DNA of 64,000 nt, from NCBI GenBank assembly GCA_021324465.1, contig JAJPJB010000015.1, forward strand, positions 1 through 64,000, given 5' to 3'. The DNA comes from Hyphomicrobiaceae bacterium. Lineage in GTDB: Bacteria; Pseudomonadota; Alphaproteobacteria; Rhizobiales; Xanthobacteraceae. Positions within the stretch are counted from its first letter, which is position 1. Every line of letters begins with the position of its first letter. This document shows, piece by piece, positions 1 to 9,777 of this stretch. Below the pieces are notes generated by a model. That model ran no database searches. It saw only the letters and a program-made list of their open reading frames with translations, and was not told the DNA's origin. The translations under genes were made by a program, and so were the position numbers.

Positions 1-571
1 CCGGCAAGACGCGCAGATCGGCGGTCGGCACATGGGTGTGGGTGCCGACCACGAGGCTCGCCCGGCCGTCGCAGAAGAACCCCATGGCCTGTTTCTCGCT
101 GGTCGCCTCGCCATGAAAGTCGAGAATGACCGCATCGGCGCCGTTGCGCAAAGGATGCGCTGCAAGCGCGTGGTCGACCGCCGCGAACGGGTCGTCGAGC
201 GGCTCCATGAAAATGCGGCCCATGGCGTTGACAACGAGCACGCGCGCGCCGTTCTTGGCGTAAATCAAAGCGGCGCCGCGGCCGGGCGTGCCGGATGGAT
301 AATTGATCGGCCGAACAAGGCGCGGCGCACGTTCAATGAAGACCAGCGCCTCTTTTTGATCCCAGGCGTGATTGCCGAGCGTGATCGCGTCGGCGCCCGC
401 TTCGAGAAGGTCGTTGTAGATCGTTTCCGTAATGCCGAAGCCGCCGGCTGCGTTCTCGCCATTGGCGACGACCAGATCGAGCTTCCACTCGCGCACAAGC
501 TTGGGCAGGCGCTCGCAGAATGCGGTGCGCCCGCTGCGCCCGACAATATCGCCGACAAAAAGAATGCGCAT
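1..571 (-). CDS. ymdB: TIGR00282/YmdB-family metallophosphoesterase (3' part outside window)
   Basis: Read on the minus strand from an ATG at 571; about 190 residues are inside and the C-terminus lies off the left edge. The translation opens MRILFVGDIVGRSGR and carries the dimetal phosphoesterase motifs GD near residue 8, NGEN near 39, GNHAWD near 66, DFHGE near 147 and GTHTHVPTAD near 177. Bacillus YmdB is a 2',3'-cyclic nucleotide phosphodiesterase; that activity is inferred here from the family only. The start lies 3 bases after the stop of the upstream cyclo-ligase gene, so the two are very probably co-transcribed and translationally coupled. Confidence 0.93.
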   Translation of the reverse strand, partial: MRILFVGDIVGRSGRTAFCERLPKLVREWKLDLVVANGENAAGGFGITETIYNDLLEAGADAITLGNHAWDQKEALVFIERAPRLVRPINYPSGTPGRGAALIYAKNGARVLVVNAMGRIFMEPLDDPFAAVDHALAAHPLRNGADAVILDFHGEATSEKQAMGFFCDGRASLVVGTHTHVPTADLRVLP

Positions 572-574
572 GCT

Positions 575-1165
575 CTAGCGACCCCGGAAGTCGATGACCT
601 CGCGCTCGGTTAGCACGAGATCGAGCCGCGCGTCGCGGGGCGTGGTCGGCACTTTGGCAACTTCCTGGGCTGCGAAAGCGATGCCAATCGCCGTGACAGG
701 TCTGCGCGCGCGCAGGCCGGCGATGGTGCGATCATAGTAGCCGCCACCATAGCCGAGCCGATAGCCGGCGCGATCGAAGGCGAGGAGCGGCACCAGCAAA
801 ATTTCAGGATCGATCTGCGGCGCTTCCGGTGTCGGCTCGCGGATGCCCCAGACGCCGCAGCCAAGCGGCTCACCGAAACGCCAGGCGCGCATCACGAGCG
901 GCTGCCCGCGTCCGGTGACGACCGGGAGCGCAAGGCGCGCGCCGGCGTCGGCAAGCTTACGCAATAGCGGTAGCGGATTGATCTCGCTCTTCATCGGCAT
1001 GAAGCCGGACACGGTGGTCCCTTGCGCAATGGGCAGCGGAAAGCCACGCGCAGCGATGGCCTCGGCCGCCGCTCGGCGTATCGCCGCCGGCAGCGCATCG
1101 CGCCGCGCCGCCGCCTCGCCGCGAAGCGCGGCCTTCGAGTCTTCAGTGCTGATGGATGATGTCAC
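575..1165 (-). CDS. 5-formyltetrahydrofolate cyclo-ligase
   Basis: A 196-residue protein, the usual size for the family. It converts 5-formyl-THF to 5,10-methenyl-THF with ATP in the cytoplasm. The diagnostic C-terminal motif RLGYGGGYYDRT is at about residues 136-147 and the SEINPLPLL segment near 60 also fits. The chosen start is GTG at 1165, because no in-frame ATG occurs before the conserved core; no good Shine-Dalgarno is visible. It lies directly downstream of the 6S RNA gene, an arrangement conserved in many proteobacteria (ssrS-ygfA), and runs into the ymdB-like gene. Confidence 0.95.
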   Translation of the reverse strand: MTSSISTEDSKAALRGEAAARRDALPAAIRRAAAEAIAARGFPLPIAQGTTVSGFMPMKSEINPLPLLRKLADAGARLALPVVTGRGQPLVMRAWRFGEPLGCGVWGIREPTPEAPQIDPEILLVPLLAFDRAGYRLGYGGGYYDRTIAGLRARRPVTAIGIAFAAQEVAKVPTTPRDARLDLVLTEREVIDFRGR

Positions 1166-1286
1166 CGATCAAAACATGATTAGGGTCATAGATGCGGGAC
1201 CAACGCCGAGTCGGCGGATCGACCGATCGTGCTTGCTGTTGCAATCGACGGCGCGATAGCGATCAAAGGCTGTCATCCAGATTTAT

Positions 1287-1456
1287 GGGGTAGACGCCAC
1301 GTGCGGAGCCGCGCCGGCCGTCGGAGCGTCGATCCCGGGTTCCCTACGAAAGTAGGTGGGCGCCATATGTCCGAGCCCAGGAGCCCGGTCAGGGACAGCT
1401 CCCTTCAGGATCGATAAGGCCCCGGGGATATGTCTCCTAACGCACCGTGCAGCCCC
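1287..1456 (-). ncRNA. ssrS: 6S RNA
   Basis: Between zapA and the cyclo-ligase gene, the standard alphaproteobacterial location. The minus-strand sequence has conserved alpha 6S blocks, including GGGGCCTTATCGATCCTGAA, GGGAGCTGTCCC and CGCCCACCTACTTTCGTAGG. A closing stem pairs GGGG..GTGCG at the 5' end (1443-1456) with CGCAC..CCCC at the 3' end (1287-1304). 6S RNA mimics an open promoter and sequesters housekeeping RNA polymerase. Ends are judged from the stem and may be off by several bases. A plausible promoter has -10 TACATT at 1465-1470 and -35 TTGGCG at 1489-1494, spacing 18. Confidence 0.88.
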
Positions 1457-1531
1457 GCCTGCCTAATGTAATGTGCAACTGCGAGCCGCGCCAACTGCGT
1501 TTCCCGCGTCTTTGACACGCACCGGAAGCGA

Positions 1532-1918
1532 CTATCCGAGCGCAATGCCGCCATCGCCGATGGTCTGATTAAGCTTCTTGGTGATGTTTTCGATGCGCTC
1601 GGCAGCGGCGCCAAGCGCCGCAGCGATCAGAGCTTGCGCGGCCTTGTTGCGATCGGAGGCGAGCACGCGCGCATCTTGCAATGCGGCAAGCTCCTCTTCC
1701 AGCCGCTTCACGCGCTGCCCCGCTTCGGCAAGCTCGTCGGCGACCGTGATCGCCGCCATCACCGTAAGCCGCGTGTCGCCGATCTCGCCGAATTTCGCGC
1801 GCAGACCATTGATCCGCGAATCGAGCTCGCGTGCGAGATTGATGAGATGCGCCTCCTGGCCGTCTTCGCAGGCCATCCGGAACTGCCGGCCGTTAATGGT
1901 CACGCTCACTTGCGCCAT
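1532..1918 (-). CDS. zapA: Cell division protein ZapA
   Basis: A 128-residue protein. The N-terminal MAQVSVTINGRQFRMAC strand region and the later DSRINGLRAKFGEIGDTRLTV segment are typical of ZapA, followed by a long C-terminal coiled coil (about residues 60-115). ZapA promotes bundling of FtsZ at the division site. It is first in the leftward run zapA - 6S RNA - cyclo-ligase - ymdB and follows the DUF4164 gene by about 110 bases. Confidence 0.93.
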   Translation of the reverse strand: MAQVSVTINGRQFRMACEDGQEAHLINLARELDSRINGLRAKFGEIGDTRLTVMAAITVADELAEAGQRVKRLEEELAALQDARVLASDRNKAAQALIAAALGAAAERIENITKKLNQTIGDGGIALG

Positions 1919-2029
1919 GACGTTTGCATCATGAGTTCTGGACCAGTCCTTTGCGCCACGCGATTTGAGCGGTCCTGCTCAGCGCAACGGGTTCCTCGAG
2001 CGGCTCAGCGCGCACCGCGCCGCGCTTAC

Positions 2030-2308
2030 TCACTCACTCGCTTCCAACACGCTGCGAATGGTTTCGATCGCCTGATCGATGCGCTGCACGACCTCCCGAT
2101 TAGCAGCCTCGAGCGCGCGTGCCCGCGCCGTCAATTCGTCAAGTTCGCCGGCGAGCCGGGCGCGGTCGGCGCCAAGCGCCTGGACCTGATCGACCAGTAG
2201 TTCCTCGCCGCGGTCGGCTTCCGAACGTCGCTCCGCCGCCGCCTCCAAGGCATCCAGCGCAAGCGAAAGGCGCCGTGTTGCGGCCTCGATCAAATCGGTC
2301 TCGCTCAT
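2030..2308 (-). CDS. DUF4164 coiled-coil protein
   Basis: A 92-residue acidic protein starting MSETDLIEAATRRLSLALDALE; it is almost entirely predicted alpha-helical coiled coil. In Rhizobiales a DUF4164 protein of this size commonly sits beside zapA, so a role at the divisome is possible but unproven. A start 48 bases upstream is open, but the chosen ATG matches family lengths. It is divergent from transketolase across about 270 bases. Confidence 0.8.
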   Translation of the reverse strand: MSETDLIEAATRRLSLALDALEAAAERRSEADRGEELLVDQVQALGADRARLAGELDELTARARALEAANREVVQRIDQAIETIRSVLEASE

Positions 2309-2489
2309 CTGGCTGTTTACCGCGTCGCCGCCCACCGCGGCCATCCAAGGCCCCATACCGAACGCGAAAACTGTGCAACAGCAATTGCTTAAGAGTAGAA
2401 CCTTACGTCGTATCGCGGGAAGGCGTCAATCATTGGCAGGAGTTTTCCGCACGAGCCTGTGCATGACTTTGTCGACCGGCCGCCGAGAT

Positions 2490-2517
2490 TTGACTCGAAG
2501 GCCCTGCATGCTATCTG
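2490..2517 (+). promoter_or_regulatory. Candidate sigma-70 promoter for tkt
   Basis: A TTGACT hexamer at 2490-2495 and TATCTG at 2512-2517, separated by 16 bases. It would start transcription near 2524, 30-55 bases before the possible tkt starts. It is the best promoter-like match in the divergent 2309-2556 gap; unverified. Confidence 0.45.
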
Positions 2518-2577
2518 TGCGCCGCCTGTTCCCGTGACCGCGGCCGCCCTGTCCCTGTGCCGCGTTTGGCCAGTCTC

Positions 2578-4635
2578 ATGACGATGCCGGACCGTCTTTC
2601 CGCGGCGAGCGCAAGTCTCGCCCCGGCTCAAAGTCTTCCCGCTTTCGGTGCTGCCCCACGCGCGGAGCACGATCGCATGGCGAACGCCATCCGGGCCTTG
2701 GCCATGGATGCGGTCGAACAGGCGAAGTCGGGTCATCCCGGGTTGCCGATGGGCGCGGCAGATATCGCCACGGTCCTGTTCACGCAATTTCTGAAATTCG
2801 ACCCGGCCGATCCGGCCTGGCCCGACCGCGACCGCTTCGTGCTCTCGGCGGGCCACGGCTCGATGCTGCTCTATGCGCTCTTCTATCTGCTCGGCTACGA
2901 GAAGATGACGATTGGAGAGCTCAAGCGCTTCCGGCAACTCGGCTCGTTGACGCCGGGCCATCCGGAATACGGCCATACTCCCGGCGTGGAGACTACGACC
3001 GGCCCGCTTGGTCAGGGGCTCGCCAATGCGGTCGGCATGGCAATCGCCGAACGCCATCTGGCTGCTTTGTTCGGCAGCGATGTCGTCGATCATCGGACTT
3101 ATGTGCTCGCCTCCGACGGCGACTTGATGGAAGGCGTCAGTCAAGAGGCGATTGCGCTTGCCGGACATCTCAAGCTGAACAAGCTGGTCGTGCTCTACGA
3201 TGACAACGGCATTTCGATTGATGGGCCGACCGCGCTCGCCGATTCCGTCGATCAGGTAAGGCGATTTGAATCGGCCGGCTGGGCGGCAAACCGCATTGAC
3301 GGCCATGATCCAGCGGCAATCGCAGCGGCGATCGAAGCCGCCAGGCGCTCGCAACGGCCGACACTGGTCGCCTGCCGCACCACGATCGGCTTCGGCGCGC
3401 CGACCAAGGGCGGTACAGAAAAATGCCATGGCGCTCCGCTGGGCGCGGACGAAATCGCCGCCGCCCGACAAAGGCTCGGTTGGACTGCGCCGCCTTTCGA
3501 AATCCCTGCAAGCATTCTCGAGCAGTGGCGTGCCGCGGGCACGCGTGGCAGGCGGGCACGCCTGGCCTGGGCACAGCGTCTGGCCGCGCTTGAGCCGGCA
3601 AAGCGGATCGAATTCGAACGGCGTCTGAAGGGCACCTTGCCGGAGGCGTTGGCAAGGGCCGTCCGCGAGGCCAAGCAGAAACTTGCGCAGGCGCCGAAGG
3701 ATATGGCCACCCGTTCAGCGTCCGAATTCGCCCTCGAAGCGGTGACTGCGGCGCTGCCGCAAATGGTCGGCGGCTCGGCCGATCTCACCGGCTCCAACAA
3801 TACGCGAACGAAGTCGATGAAAGCGCTGAGCGCAGCCGATTATTCTGGCCGCTTCATCCACTATGGCGTGCGCGAACATGGCATGGCTGCTGCGATGAAC
3901 GGCATGGCGTTGCACGGCGGCATTCTTCCCTATGCCGGGACCTTCCTGGTGTTTTCCGATTATTGCCGGCCAGCGATCCGGCTCGCAGCGCTGATGGGGC
4001 AGCGCGTCATCCATGTGATGACGCATGATTCGATCGGCTTGGGCGAGGACGGTCCGACGCATCAGCCCGTGGAACACCTCGCCGCATTGCGCGCGGTTCC
4101 GAACCTGAAGGTGTTTCGCCCGGCGGATGCGGTGGAGACGGTCGAGTGCTGGCAACTGGCGCTGCAATCGCGCGACGGCCCGAGCGTACTCGCGCTGACG
4201 CGGCAAAACGTGCCGCAATTGCGACAGGGATTCGACGAGCAAAATCGCTGCGCGCGGGGCGCTTACGAGCTCATCGCGGCCGAGGACGATGTTGCGATTG
4301 TTTCGCTGTTTGCCAGCGGCTCCGAGCTCGCGATTGCGGTGGAAGCAAAACGGCTCCTCGCCAGGAGCAAGGTTTCCGCGCGTGTTGTTTCGGTCCCCTG
4401 CTTTGAACTCCTGCTCGCGCTGCCCGAGGCAGAACGCTCAACGATCATTGGCCGGGCGAAGCTCAATGTCGCGGTCGAAGCCGGCGTCCGCCAGGGCTGG
4501 GATAGCATCATTGGAACCGAGGGAACTTTTATCGGGATGTCCGGGTTTGGCGCCAGTGCGCCCTACAAGGACCTTTACCAACACTTCGGACTGACCGCCG
4601 ATAAGGTGGTCGAAACGGTGTTGGCTCGATTATGA
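2578..4635 (+). CDS. tkt: Transketolase
   Basis: A 685-residue thiamine-diphosphate enzyme that moves two-carbon units in the pentose phosphate and Calvin cycles. Visible motifs are [15 protein letters not shown] (residues 50-65), [16 protein letters not shown], the TPP/Mg motif SDGDLMEG, and YGVREHGMA with the catalytic glutamate in the Pyr domain. The C-terminal transketolase domain is present. An in-frame GTG at 2557 and ATGs at 2578 and 2584 compete; none has a clear Shine-Dalgarno. It starts a rightward central-carbon cluster with gap, pgk and fba. No RuBisCO or phosphoribulokinase gene is in the window, so a Calvin-cycle role cannot be decided here. Confidence 0.96.
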   Translation: MTMPDRLSAASASLAPAQSLPAFGAAPRAEHDRMANAIRALAMDAVEQAKSGHPGLPMGAADIATVLFTQFLKFDPADPAWPDRDRFVLSAGHGSMLLYALFYLLGYEKMTIGELKRFRQLGSLTPGHPEYGHTPGVETTTGPLGQGLANAVGMAIAERHLAALFGSDVVDHRTYVLASDGDLMEGVSQEAIALAGHLKLNKLVVLYDDNGISIDGPTALADSVDQVRRFESAGWAANRIDGHDPAAIAAAIEAARRSQRPTLVACRTTIGFGAPTKGGTEKCHGAPLGADEIAAARQRLGWTAPPFEIPASILEQWRAAGTRGRRARLAWAQRLAALEPAKRIEFERRLKGTLPEALARAVREAKQKLAQAPKDMATRSASEFALEAVTAALPQMVGGSADLTGSNNTRTKSMKALSAADYSGRFIHYGVREHGMAAAMNGMALHGGILPYAGTFLVFSDYCRPAIRLAALMGQRVIHVMTHDSIGLGEDGPTHQPVEHLAALRAVPNLKVFRPADAVETVECWQLALQSRDGPSVLALTRQNVPQLRQGFDEQNRCARGAYELIAAEDDVAIVSLFASGSELAIAVEAKRLLARSKVSARVVSVPCFELLLALPEAERSTIIGRAKLNVAVEAGVRQGWDSIIGTEGTFIGMSGFGASAPYKDLYQHFGLTADKVVETVLARL

Positions 4636-4660
4636 CGGTTGTGAATACATAGTACCGAGA

Positions 4661-4714
4661 ACTGCCCGATTGGCCATTTTGGGGCGGAGGGCTGCCCGAT
4701 CGGCCAACTTGGGG
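4661..4714 (+). repeat. 30-bp-phased direct repeat upstream of gap
   Basis: Two near copies of a 24-base unit, CTGCCCGATtGGCCAttTTGGGG at about 4662-4684 and CTGCCCGATcGGCCAacTTGGGG at about 4692-4714. They sit exactly 30 bases apart, about three helical turns, just ahead of the gap ribosome-binding site. Phased repeats like this can be a two-site operator; the binding protein is unknown. Confidence 0.6.
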
Positions 4715-4736
4715 CAGCGTCAAGGAGACCGGGAAA

Positions 4737-5744
4737 ATGTCGGTACGCGTTGCCATCAATGGGTTTGGCCGCATCGGCCGCAATGTTCTACGTGCCGCCG
4801 TCGAGGCCGAACGCAAGGATATCGAGGTCGTCGCCATTAACGATCTGGGTCCGGTCGAGACCAATGCGCATCTTCTGCGCTATGACAGCGTGCACGGCCG
4901 CTTTCCCGGCGAAGTCAAGGTCAAGGGCGATACGATCAGCTGCGGCAACGGCGCGATCAAAGTGACCGCCGTCAAGGACCCCTCAACGCTGCCGTGGCGC
5001 GAACTCGGCATCGACATTGCGCTGGAATGCACCGGCATCTTCACCTCGAAGCAGAAGGCGTCCGCTCACCTCGAGGCCGGCGCCAAGCGCGTACTGGTTT
5101 CTGCACCGGCCGATGGCGCCGATTTGACGGTGGTCTATGGCGTCAATCATGACAAGCTGAACACCTCGCATGTCGTTGTCTCCAATGCGTCCTGCACCAC
5201 CAATTGCCTGGCGCCCGTCGTCAAAGTGCTCAATGACGCAGTCGGTATCGACAAGGGGTTCATGACCACGGTGCACTCCTACACCAATGATCAGCCCTCG
5301 CTCGATCAGCTGCATAAGGATCTTTACCGCGCGCGCGCGGCGGCGATTAACATGATTCCGACATCGACCGGCGCGGCAAAGGCTGTCGGGCTGGTGCTGC
5401 CGGAGCTCGCCGGCAAGCTCGACGGCGTGTCGATCCGCGTGCCGACGCCGAATGTTTCAGTCATCGATTTCAAGTTCGTGGCCAAGCGCCCGACCAGCAA
5501 GGACGAAATTAATGGCGCGGTGAAGCGCGCCGCCGAGCAGCAGCTCAAAGGCATCCTCGGCTACACCGAGGATCCGAACGTCTCCAGCGATTTTAACCAC
5601 GATCCGCACTCGTCGATCTTTGCCATCGACCAGACCAAGGTGATCGATGGCACCCTGGTGCGCGTGATGTCGTGGTACGACAACGAATGGGGCTTCTCGA
5701 ACCGCATGATCGACACTGCGGTCGCCATGGGCAAATTGGTGTGA
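4737..5744 (+). CDS. gap: Glyceraldehyde-3-phosphate dehydrogenase, type I
   Basis: A 335-residue cytoplasmic enzyme. The Rossmann motif [10 protein letters not shown] is at residues 7-16 and the catalytic Cys153 lies in SNASCTTNC, with the partner His in the following HSYTNDQ segment. The C-terminal [13 protein letters not shown] motif is intact. A good Shine-Dalgarno (AAGGAGA, 4721-4727) precedes the ATG. pgk starts 3 bases after the stop. The upstream direct repeat may control the gap-pgk unit. Confidence 0.97.
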   Translation: MSVRVAINGFGRIGRNVLRAAVEAERKDIEVVAINDLGPVETNAHLLRYDSVHGRFPGEVKVKGDTISCGNGAIKVTAVKDPSTLPWRELGIDIALECTGIFTSKQKASAHLEAGAKRVLVSAPADGADLTVVYGVNHDKLNTSHVVVSNASCTTNCLAPVVKVLNDAVGIDKGFMTTVHSYTNDQPSLDQLHKDLYRARAAAINMIPTSTGAAKAVGLVLPELAGKLDGVSIRVPTPNVSVIDFKFVAKRPTSKDEINGAVKRAAEQQLKGILGYTEDPNVSSDFNHDPHSSIFAIDQTKVIDGTLVRVMSWYDNEWGFSNRMIDTAVAMGKLV

Positions 5745-5747
5745 TCC

Positions 5748-6992
5748 GTGAGCGACCTTGGTACCAGCGTGCTGACCAGGCCTTTATTCCGCAGCCTCGA
5801 CGACGCCGACGTCAAAGGCAAACGTGTTCTGCTCCGTGTCGATCTCAATGTTCCGATGCAGGATGGCAGGATCACCGACTCGACCCGCATCGAGGAGATC
5901 GCGCCGACGATCCTTGAACTTTCGGATAAGGGCGGCAAGGTCATTCTGCTGTCGCATCTCAACCGTCCCAAGGCGCCGAACCCCAAGGATTCGCTGCGGC
6001 CGGTTGCCTCCGAAGTCGCCCGCATCATCAAACGGCCGGTTGCCTTCGCCGAAGATTGCATCGGCCCGAAGGCGCAAACCGCTATCGCGGCGATGAGAAA
6101 CGGCGACATTCTCTGCCTGGAGAACACGCGCTTTCATCCCGGCGAGGAAAGGAACGACAAGGAATTCGCCAGAAAGCTCGCCGCGCTCGGCGACATGTTC
6201 GTCGACGACGCGTTTTCCGCCGCCCACCGCGAGCATGCCGCCAATACCGCGATCGTGACCGTATCCAATCTGCCCGCTTATCCGGGCCGCGCGATGCGGG
6301 CCGAGCTCGATGCACTGGCGAGGGCGTTTGAGACGCCTGAACATCCGGTGGCGGCGATCGTCGGCGGAGCGAAGATTTCGACCAAGCTCGATCTGCTTGG
6401 CCATCTCTTGCAGAAGGTGGAGACCCTGATCATCGGCGGCGGCATGGCCAACACCTTCCTCGCTGCGCAGGGCAAGGCCATCGGCAAATCGCTGTGCGAG
6501 AGCGATCTCATTCCCAATGCGCGCGAAATTCTTGCGAAAGCCGAATCGCTCCGTCGCGAGATCGTCTTGCCGGTCGACGCGGTGGTCGCGCAAAAATTCG
6601 CCGCGCATGCGCCCTCGCGGGTGGTCTCGGTGGACGCGGTCGGGCCTGAGGACATGATTCTCGACATCGGTCCCAAGAGCGTGGAGCATGTCGTTGCGGT
6701 ACTGGCCCGCTCCAAGACGCTGGTGTGGAATGGTCCGTTCGGCGCTTTTGAGCTCGAACCCTTCGACAACGGCACGGTTGCGGTTGCGGAGGCGGTGGCG
6801 GAACTGACCGAGGCAAAAAAGCTTGTTAGCTTTGCCGGAGGCGGCGACACCGTTGCGGCGCTGAACGTCGCCGGAGTCCGCGACCGGCTGACCCACGTAT
6901 CGACTGCGGGAGGCGCGTTCCTGGAGTCGCTTGAGGGCAAGATGCTGCCAGGCGTGCGGGTCCTCATGGTAGCTCCCGCGTCATCCAGCTAG
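5748..6992 (+). CDS. pgk: Phosphoglycerate kinase
   Basis: A 414-residue two-domain kinase, slightly longer than the usual 390-400. The substrate-binding stretch KRVLLRVDLNVPM lies near residues 25-37 and LSHLNRP near 68. The nucleotide-binding end contains FAGGGDTVAAL and STAGGAFLE. The start is GTG at 5748, 3 bases after gap's stop; it adds about 14 residues ahead of the conserved start of the fold, which explains the extra length. It catalyses 1,3-bisphosphoglycerate/3-phosphoglycerate interconversion. Confidence 0.96.
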   Translation: MSDLGTSVLTRPLFRSLDDADVKGKRVLLRVDLNVPMQDGRITDSTRIEEIAPTILELSDKGGKVILLSHLNRPKAPNPKDSLRPVASEVARIIKRPVAFAEDCIGPKAQTAIAAMRNGDILCLENTRFHPGEERNDKEFARKLAALGDMFVDDAFSAAHREHAANTAIVTVSNLPAYPGRAMRAELDALARAFETPEHPVAAIVGGAKISTKLDLLGHLLQKVETLIIGGGMANTFLAAQGKAIGKSLCESDLIPNAREILAKAESLRREIVLPVDAVVAQKFAAHAPSRVVSVDAVGPEDMILDIGPKSVEHVVAVLARSKTLVWNGPFGAFELEPFDNGTVAVAEAVAELTEAKKLVSFAGGGDTVAALNVAGVRDRLTHVSTAGGAFLESLEGKMLPGVRVLMVAPASSS

Positions 6993-7046
6993 GCTGCGCA
7001 GAGCCAATTCGCCGGATCGCCGGCACTGAATGTCGAGGAGAACGCG

Positions 7047-8078
7047 ATGAATCTCAGCGAACTCAACGAAGTCGCGGAAGCAATGGTTGCCCCGGGCAAG
7101 GGCATTCTTGCCGCCGATGAATCGACCGGTACCATCAAGAAGCGCTTCGATGCGCTCGGCGTCGAATCGACCGTCGATACGCGGCGCGACTATCGCGAAA
7201 TGCTGTTCCGTAGCACCGAGGCCATGTCCAAATATATTTCCGGCGTCATTCTGTATGATGAGACGATCAGACAGAATGCCAAAGACGGTACGCCGCTGAT
7301 CAAGCTGATCGAGAAGGCGGGCTCGCTGCCCGGCATCAAGGTCGACAAAGGCACGAAACCGTTGCCGTTCTGTCCGGGCGAAGTCGTCACCGAGGGTCTC
7401 GACGGCCTACGCGAGCGGCTGGTCGAATATCGCGGGCTCGGCGCCAAATTCGCCAAATGGCGCGCTGTAATCGATGTCGGTCCGATGCATGTCATGCCAA
7501 GCTATACTTGCATCAGTGCCAATACGCATGCGCTCGCACGCTATGCTGCGCTCTGTCAGGACGAAGGCATCGTGCCGATCGTCGAGCCGGAAGTGTTGAT
7601 GGACGGCGACCATGACATCGATCGCTGCGCCGAAGTGACGACCTGGGTGTTGAAAGAGACCTTCCAGCAATTGTTCTACAATCGCGTCGCGCTTGAAGGC
7701 ATGGTGCTCAAGCCGAACATGGCGGTGCCGGGCAAGAAGTCGGCAAAGCGCGCCTCGGTCGAAGAAGTCGCCGACAAGACGCTGCGCGTCCTCAAGGCCT
7801 GCGTGCCGGCCTCCGTTCCGGGCATCGCCTTCCTGTCCGGCGGCCAATCGGACCAGGAAGCAACCGCGCATCTCGACGCCATGAACAGGATGGGTCCTCT
7901 GCCTTGGCGCCTCACCTTCTCGTATGGACGCGCCTTGCAGGCCGCACCGCAGAAGGCCTGGTCGGGCAAGCCCGAGAATGTCGCAGCCGCACAGCGTGCT
8001 TTTGGGCATCGCGCCATGATGAATGGCCTGGCGACGCTTGGTCAATGGAAGGCCGATCTCGAGCGGAAAGCGGCGTGA
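7047..8078 (+). CDS. Fructose-bisphosphate aldolase, class I
   Basis: A 343-residue aldolase of the eukaryote-like Schiff-base class. Motifs are GKGILAADESTGTIKKRF near residues 18-35, KWRAVIDVG near 135, and the Schiff-base segment EGMVLKPNMAVPG with Lys222 as likely nucleophile. GIAFLSGGQSDQEA near 258-271 is also typical. The Shine-Dalgarno GAGGAGA precedes the ATG. It is third in the gap-pgk-fba run, which suits glycolytic/gluconeogenic or Calvin-cycle use. Class I rather than metal-dependent class II aldolase makes this step independent of zinc. Confidence 0.95.
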   Translation: MNLSELNEVAEAMVAPGKGILAADESTGTIKKRFDALGVESTVDTRRDYREMLFRSTEAMSKYISGVILYDETIRQNAKDGTPLIKLIEKAGSLPGIKVDKGTKPLPFCPGEVVTEGLDGLRERLVEYRGLGAKFAKWRAVIDVGPMHVMPSYTCISANTHALARYAALCQDEGIVPIVEPEVLMDGDHDIDRCAEVTTWVLKETFQQLFYNRVALEGMVLKPNMAVPGKKSAKRASVEEVADKTLRVLKACVPASVPGIAFLSGGQSDQEATAHLDAMNRMGPLPWRLTFSYGRALQAAPQKAWSGKPENVAAAQRAFGHRAMMNGLATLGQWKADLERKAA

Positions 8079-8716
8079 CCAACGAGGGCGCTCCGCGCCA
8101 GCGGCTTTATCTCGTAACGCCGCGGATCGAAGACCCGGTATCGTTCGCCAAAGACCTGGATGCGGCCTTGGCGGCCGGCGACATCGCCGCGGTCTTGTTG
8201 CGTCTGGCCGATGCCGATGAACGCACGCTGATCAATCGCGCCAAGGCGGTGGCTGCGATCGTCCAGCGTCGGGATGTCGCACTCCTTCTGGCTGAGCACC
8301 CCGAAATCGCCGCGCGTGCCGGCGCCGATGGCGCGCATATTGGCGGCATCGAACGCTTCGTCGCGGCGCTTCCTTTGCTCAAGCCCGACCGGATCGCCGG
8401 CGCTGGCGGCTTGCACAGCCGTCATGATGCCATGCTCGCCGGCGAATCTGGCGCAGACTATGTGATGTTCGGCGAGCCCGATCGACGCGGCCGGCGCCCG
8501 CCGCTTTCCGAACTGAAAGAGCGCTTAGCGTGGTGGGCCGAACTCTTCGAAATCCCGTGCATCGGCCACGCCGATCATCCCGACGAGGTTGCGCCATTGT
8601 CACGCACGGGGGCCGACTTCATAGCACTCGGTGAGTGGATATGGAGCGCCCCCGAAGGCGTTGCCGGAGCCGTGGCTGCAGCCGCCGAAAATCTCGCCGC
8701 ACCGATTTTGCGATGA
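8075..8716 (+). CDS. Thiamine phosphate synthase-like protein
   Basis: A 213-residue TIM-barrel protein starting at GTG 8075, which overlaps the aldolase TGA in a GTGA junction. It reads RLYLVTPR at the start, GADGAHIGG in the middle and ESGADYVMFGEP towards the end, matching the ThiE/TenI superfamily. True ThiE proteins join the pyrimidine and thiazole phosphates. This one is divergent and sits outside a thiamine operon, so it may be a paralogue of other function. It is translationally coupled to the aldolase and to the Sel1 gene. Confidence 0.75.
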   Translation: MTNEGAPRQRLYLVTPRIEDPVSFAKDLDAALAAGDIAAVLLRLADADERTLINRAKAVAAIVQRRDVALLLAEHPEIAARAGADGAHIGGIERFVAALPLLKPDRIAGAGGLHSRHDAMLAGESGADYVMFGEPDRRGRRPPLSELKERLAWWAELFEIPCIGHADHPDEVAPLSRTGADFIALGEWIWSAPEGVAGAVAAAAENLAAPILR

Positions 8717-9777
8717 TACCCGCCCGACCGATCCCTTTTCTGGCGGCGCTTGCGCTTGGCGCAAATCTCGTGGCGGCCTGGCCGCACCTCGCTTGCGCCC
8801 AGTCGGCTGCCCCGCCAGCATCCACGGTGAGATCCAAGCCGGCCGCAAAGCCCGGCTATCTTGCCCAGGGTGCCGCACCGGTAGCCTCCGCTGCCCGGAC
8901 ACCGGCTGCGCCCGATCTTGCATTCGGCGCATTTCAACGCGGCTATTTCCTTACCGCCTTCGCGCTGGCCGAGAAGCGCATTGAGCAAGACAGCGACCCC
9001 AAATCGATGACGCTTTTGGGCGAGCTCTATGCCAATGGTCTCGGCGTCCCGAAAGACGACGCCAAGGCCGCGGAATGGTACAAGCTTGCGGCCGCACGCG
9101 GCGACAGCAATGCAATGTTCGCGCTCGCAATGTTTGCGCTCAACGGCCGCGCCGGGCCGCGCGATCGGCAAGCCAGCGCCAAATGGCTGGCGTCCGCCGC
9201 CAAGCTCGGCCATCCGCAGGCCGCGTACGATCTGGCGCTTTTGTACATTGAGGGGCAGCTGTTCCCGCAGGATTTTAAGCGCGCCGCCGAACTGCTGCGC
9301 ATCGCCGCCGACGCCGGCAGTCCGGACGCGCAATACGCGCTCGGCACGTTCTACAAGGAAGGCCGGGGGGTGCCGAAGGACATGCACGAGGCGGTCAAGC
9401 TCTGGGCGCAGGCCGCGCTCGCCGACAACACCGACGCCGAGGTGGAATACGCCATCGCGCTCTATAACGGCGATGGGGTACCGAAGAACGAAGCCGCCGC
9501 GGCGCTGATCTTTCACAAGGCGGCATTGCACAACAGCCCGATCGCGCAGGATCGGCTTGCCATCATTCTTGCCACCGGCCGCGGCGCGCCGGTCAGCCCG
9601 ATCAATGCCACCAAATGGCACCTGATCTCCCGCGCCAACGGCGAAACCAATCTCCAGCTCGACGATTTTGTCGATAAGCTCGATCCGGCCACCCGCGCCG
9701 CCGGCGAGAAAGCGGCCAAGATCTGGCTTGACGCGCAAAAAGCCGCTCAGGACCTGCAAAATGGCGCTTTGCGGTAG
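8713..9777 (+). CDS. Sel1-repeat periplasmic protein
   Basis: A 354-residue protein starting at ATG 8713, overlapping the previous stop (ATGA). The N-terminus is a probable signal peptide ending near LACAQSAA. From about residue 75 onward there are at least five Sel1/TPR-like units of about 36 residues, for example GELYANGLGVPKDDAKAAEWYKLA and GTFYKEGRGVPKDMHEAVKLWAQA (split here for length). Sel1 repeats act as protein-protein scaffolds; the partner is unknown. It ends the tkt-to-Sel1 run. Confidence 0.85.
   Translation: MIPARPIPFLAALALGANLVAAWPHLACAQSAAPPASTVRSKPAAKPGYLAQGAAPVASAARTPAAPDLAFGAFQRGYFLTAFALAEKRIEQDSDPKSMTLLGELYANGLGVPKDDAKAAEWYKLAAARGDSNAMFALAMFALNGRAGPRDRQASAKWLASAAKLGHPQAAYDLALLYIEGQLFPQDFKRAAELLRIAADAGSPDAQYALGTFYKEGRGVPKDMHEAVKLWAQAALADNTDAEVEYAIALYNGDGVPKNEAAAALIFHKAALHNSPIAQDRLAIILATGRGAPVSPINATKWHLISRANGETNLQLDDFVDKLDPATRAAGEKAAKIWLDAQKAAQDLQNGALR

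Noticed and set aside
2389..3471. 360-codon minus frame over the tkt start
   Set aside because: Overlaps the conserved TPP region of tkt and its promoter; no domain seen.
5784..6896. 370-codon frame opposite pgk
   Set aside because: Low-complexity basic translation and no start signals; pgk motifs are clear.
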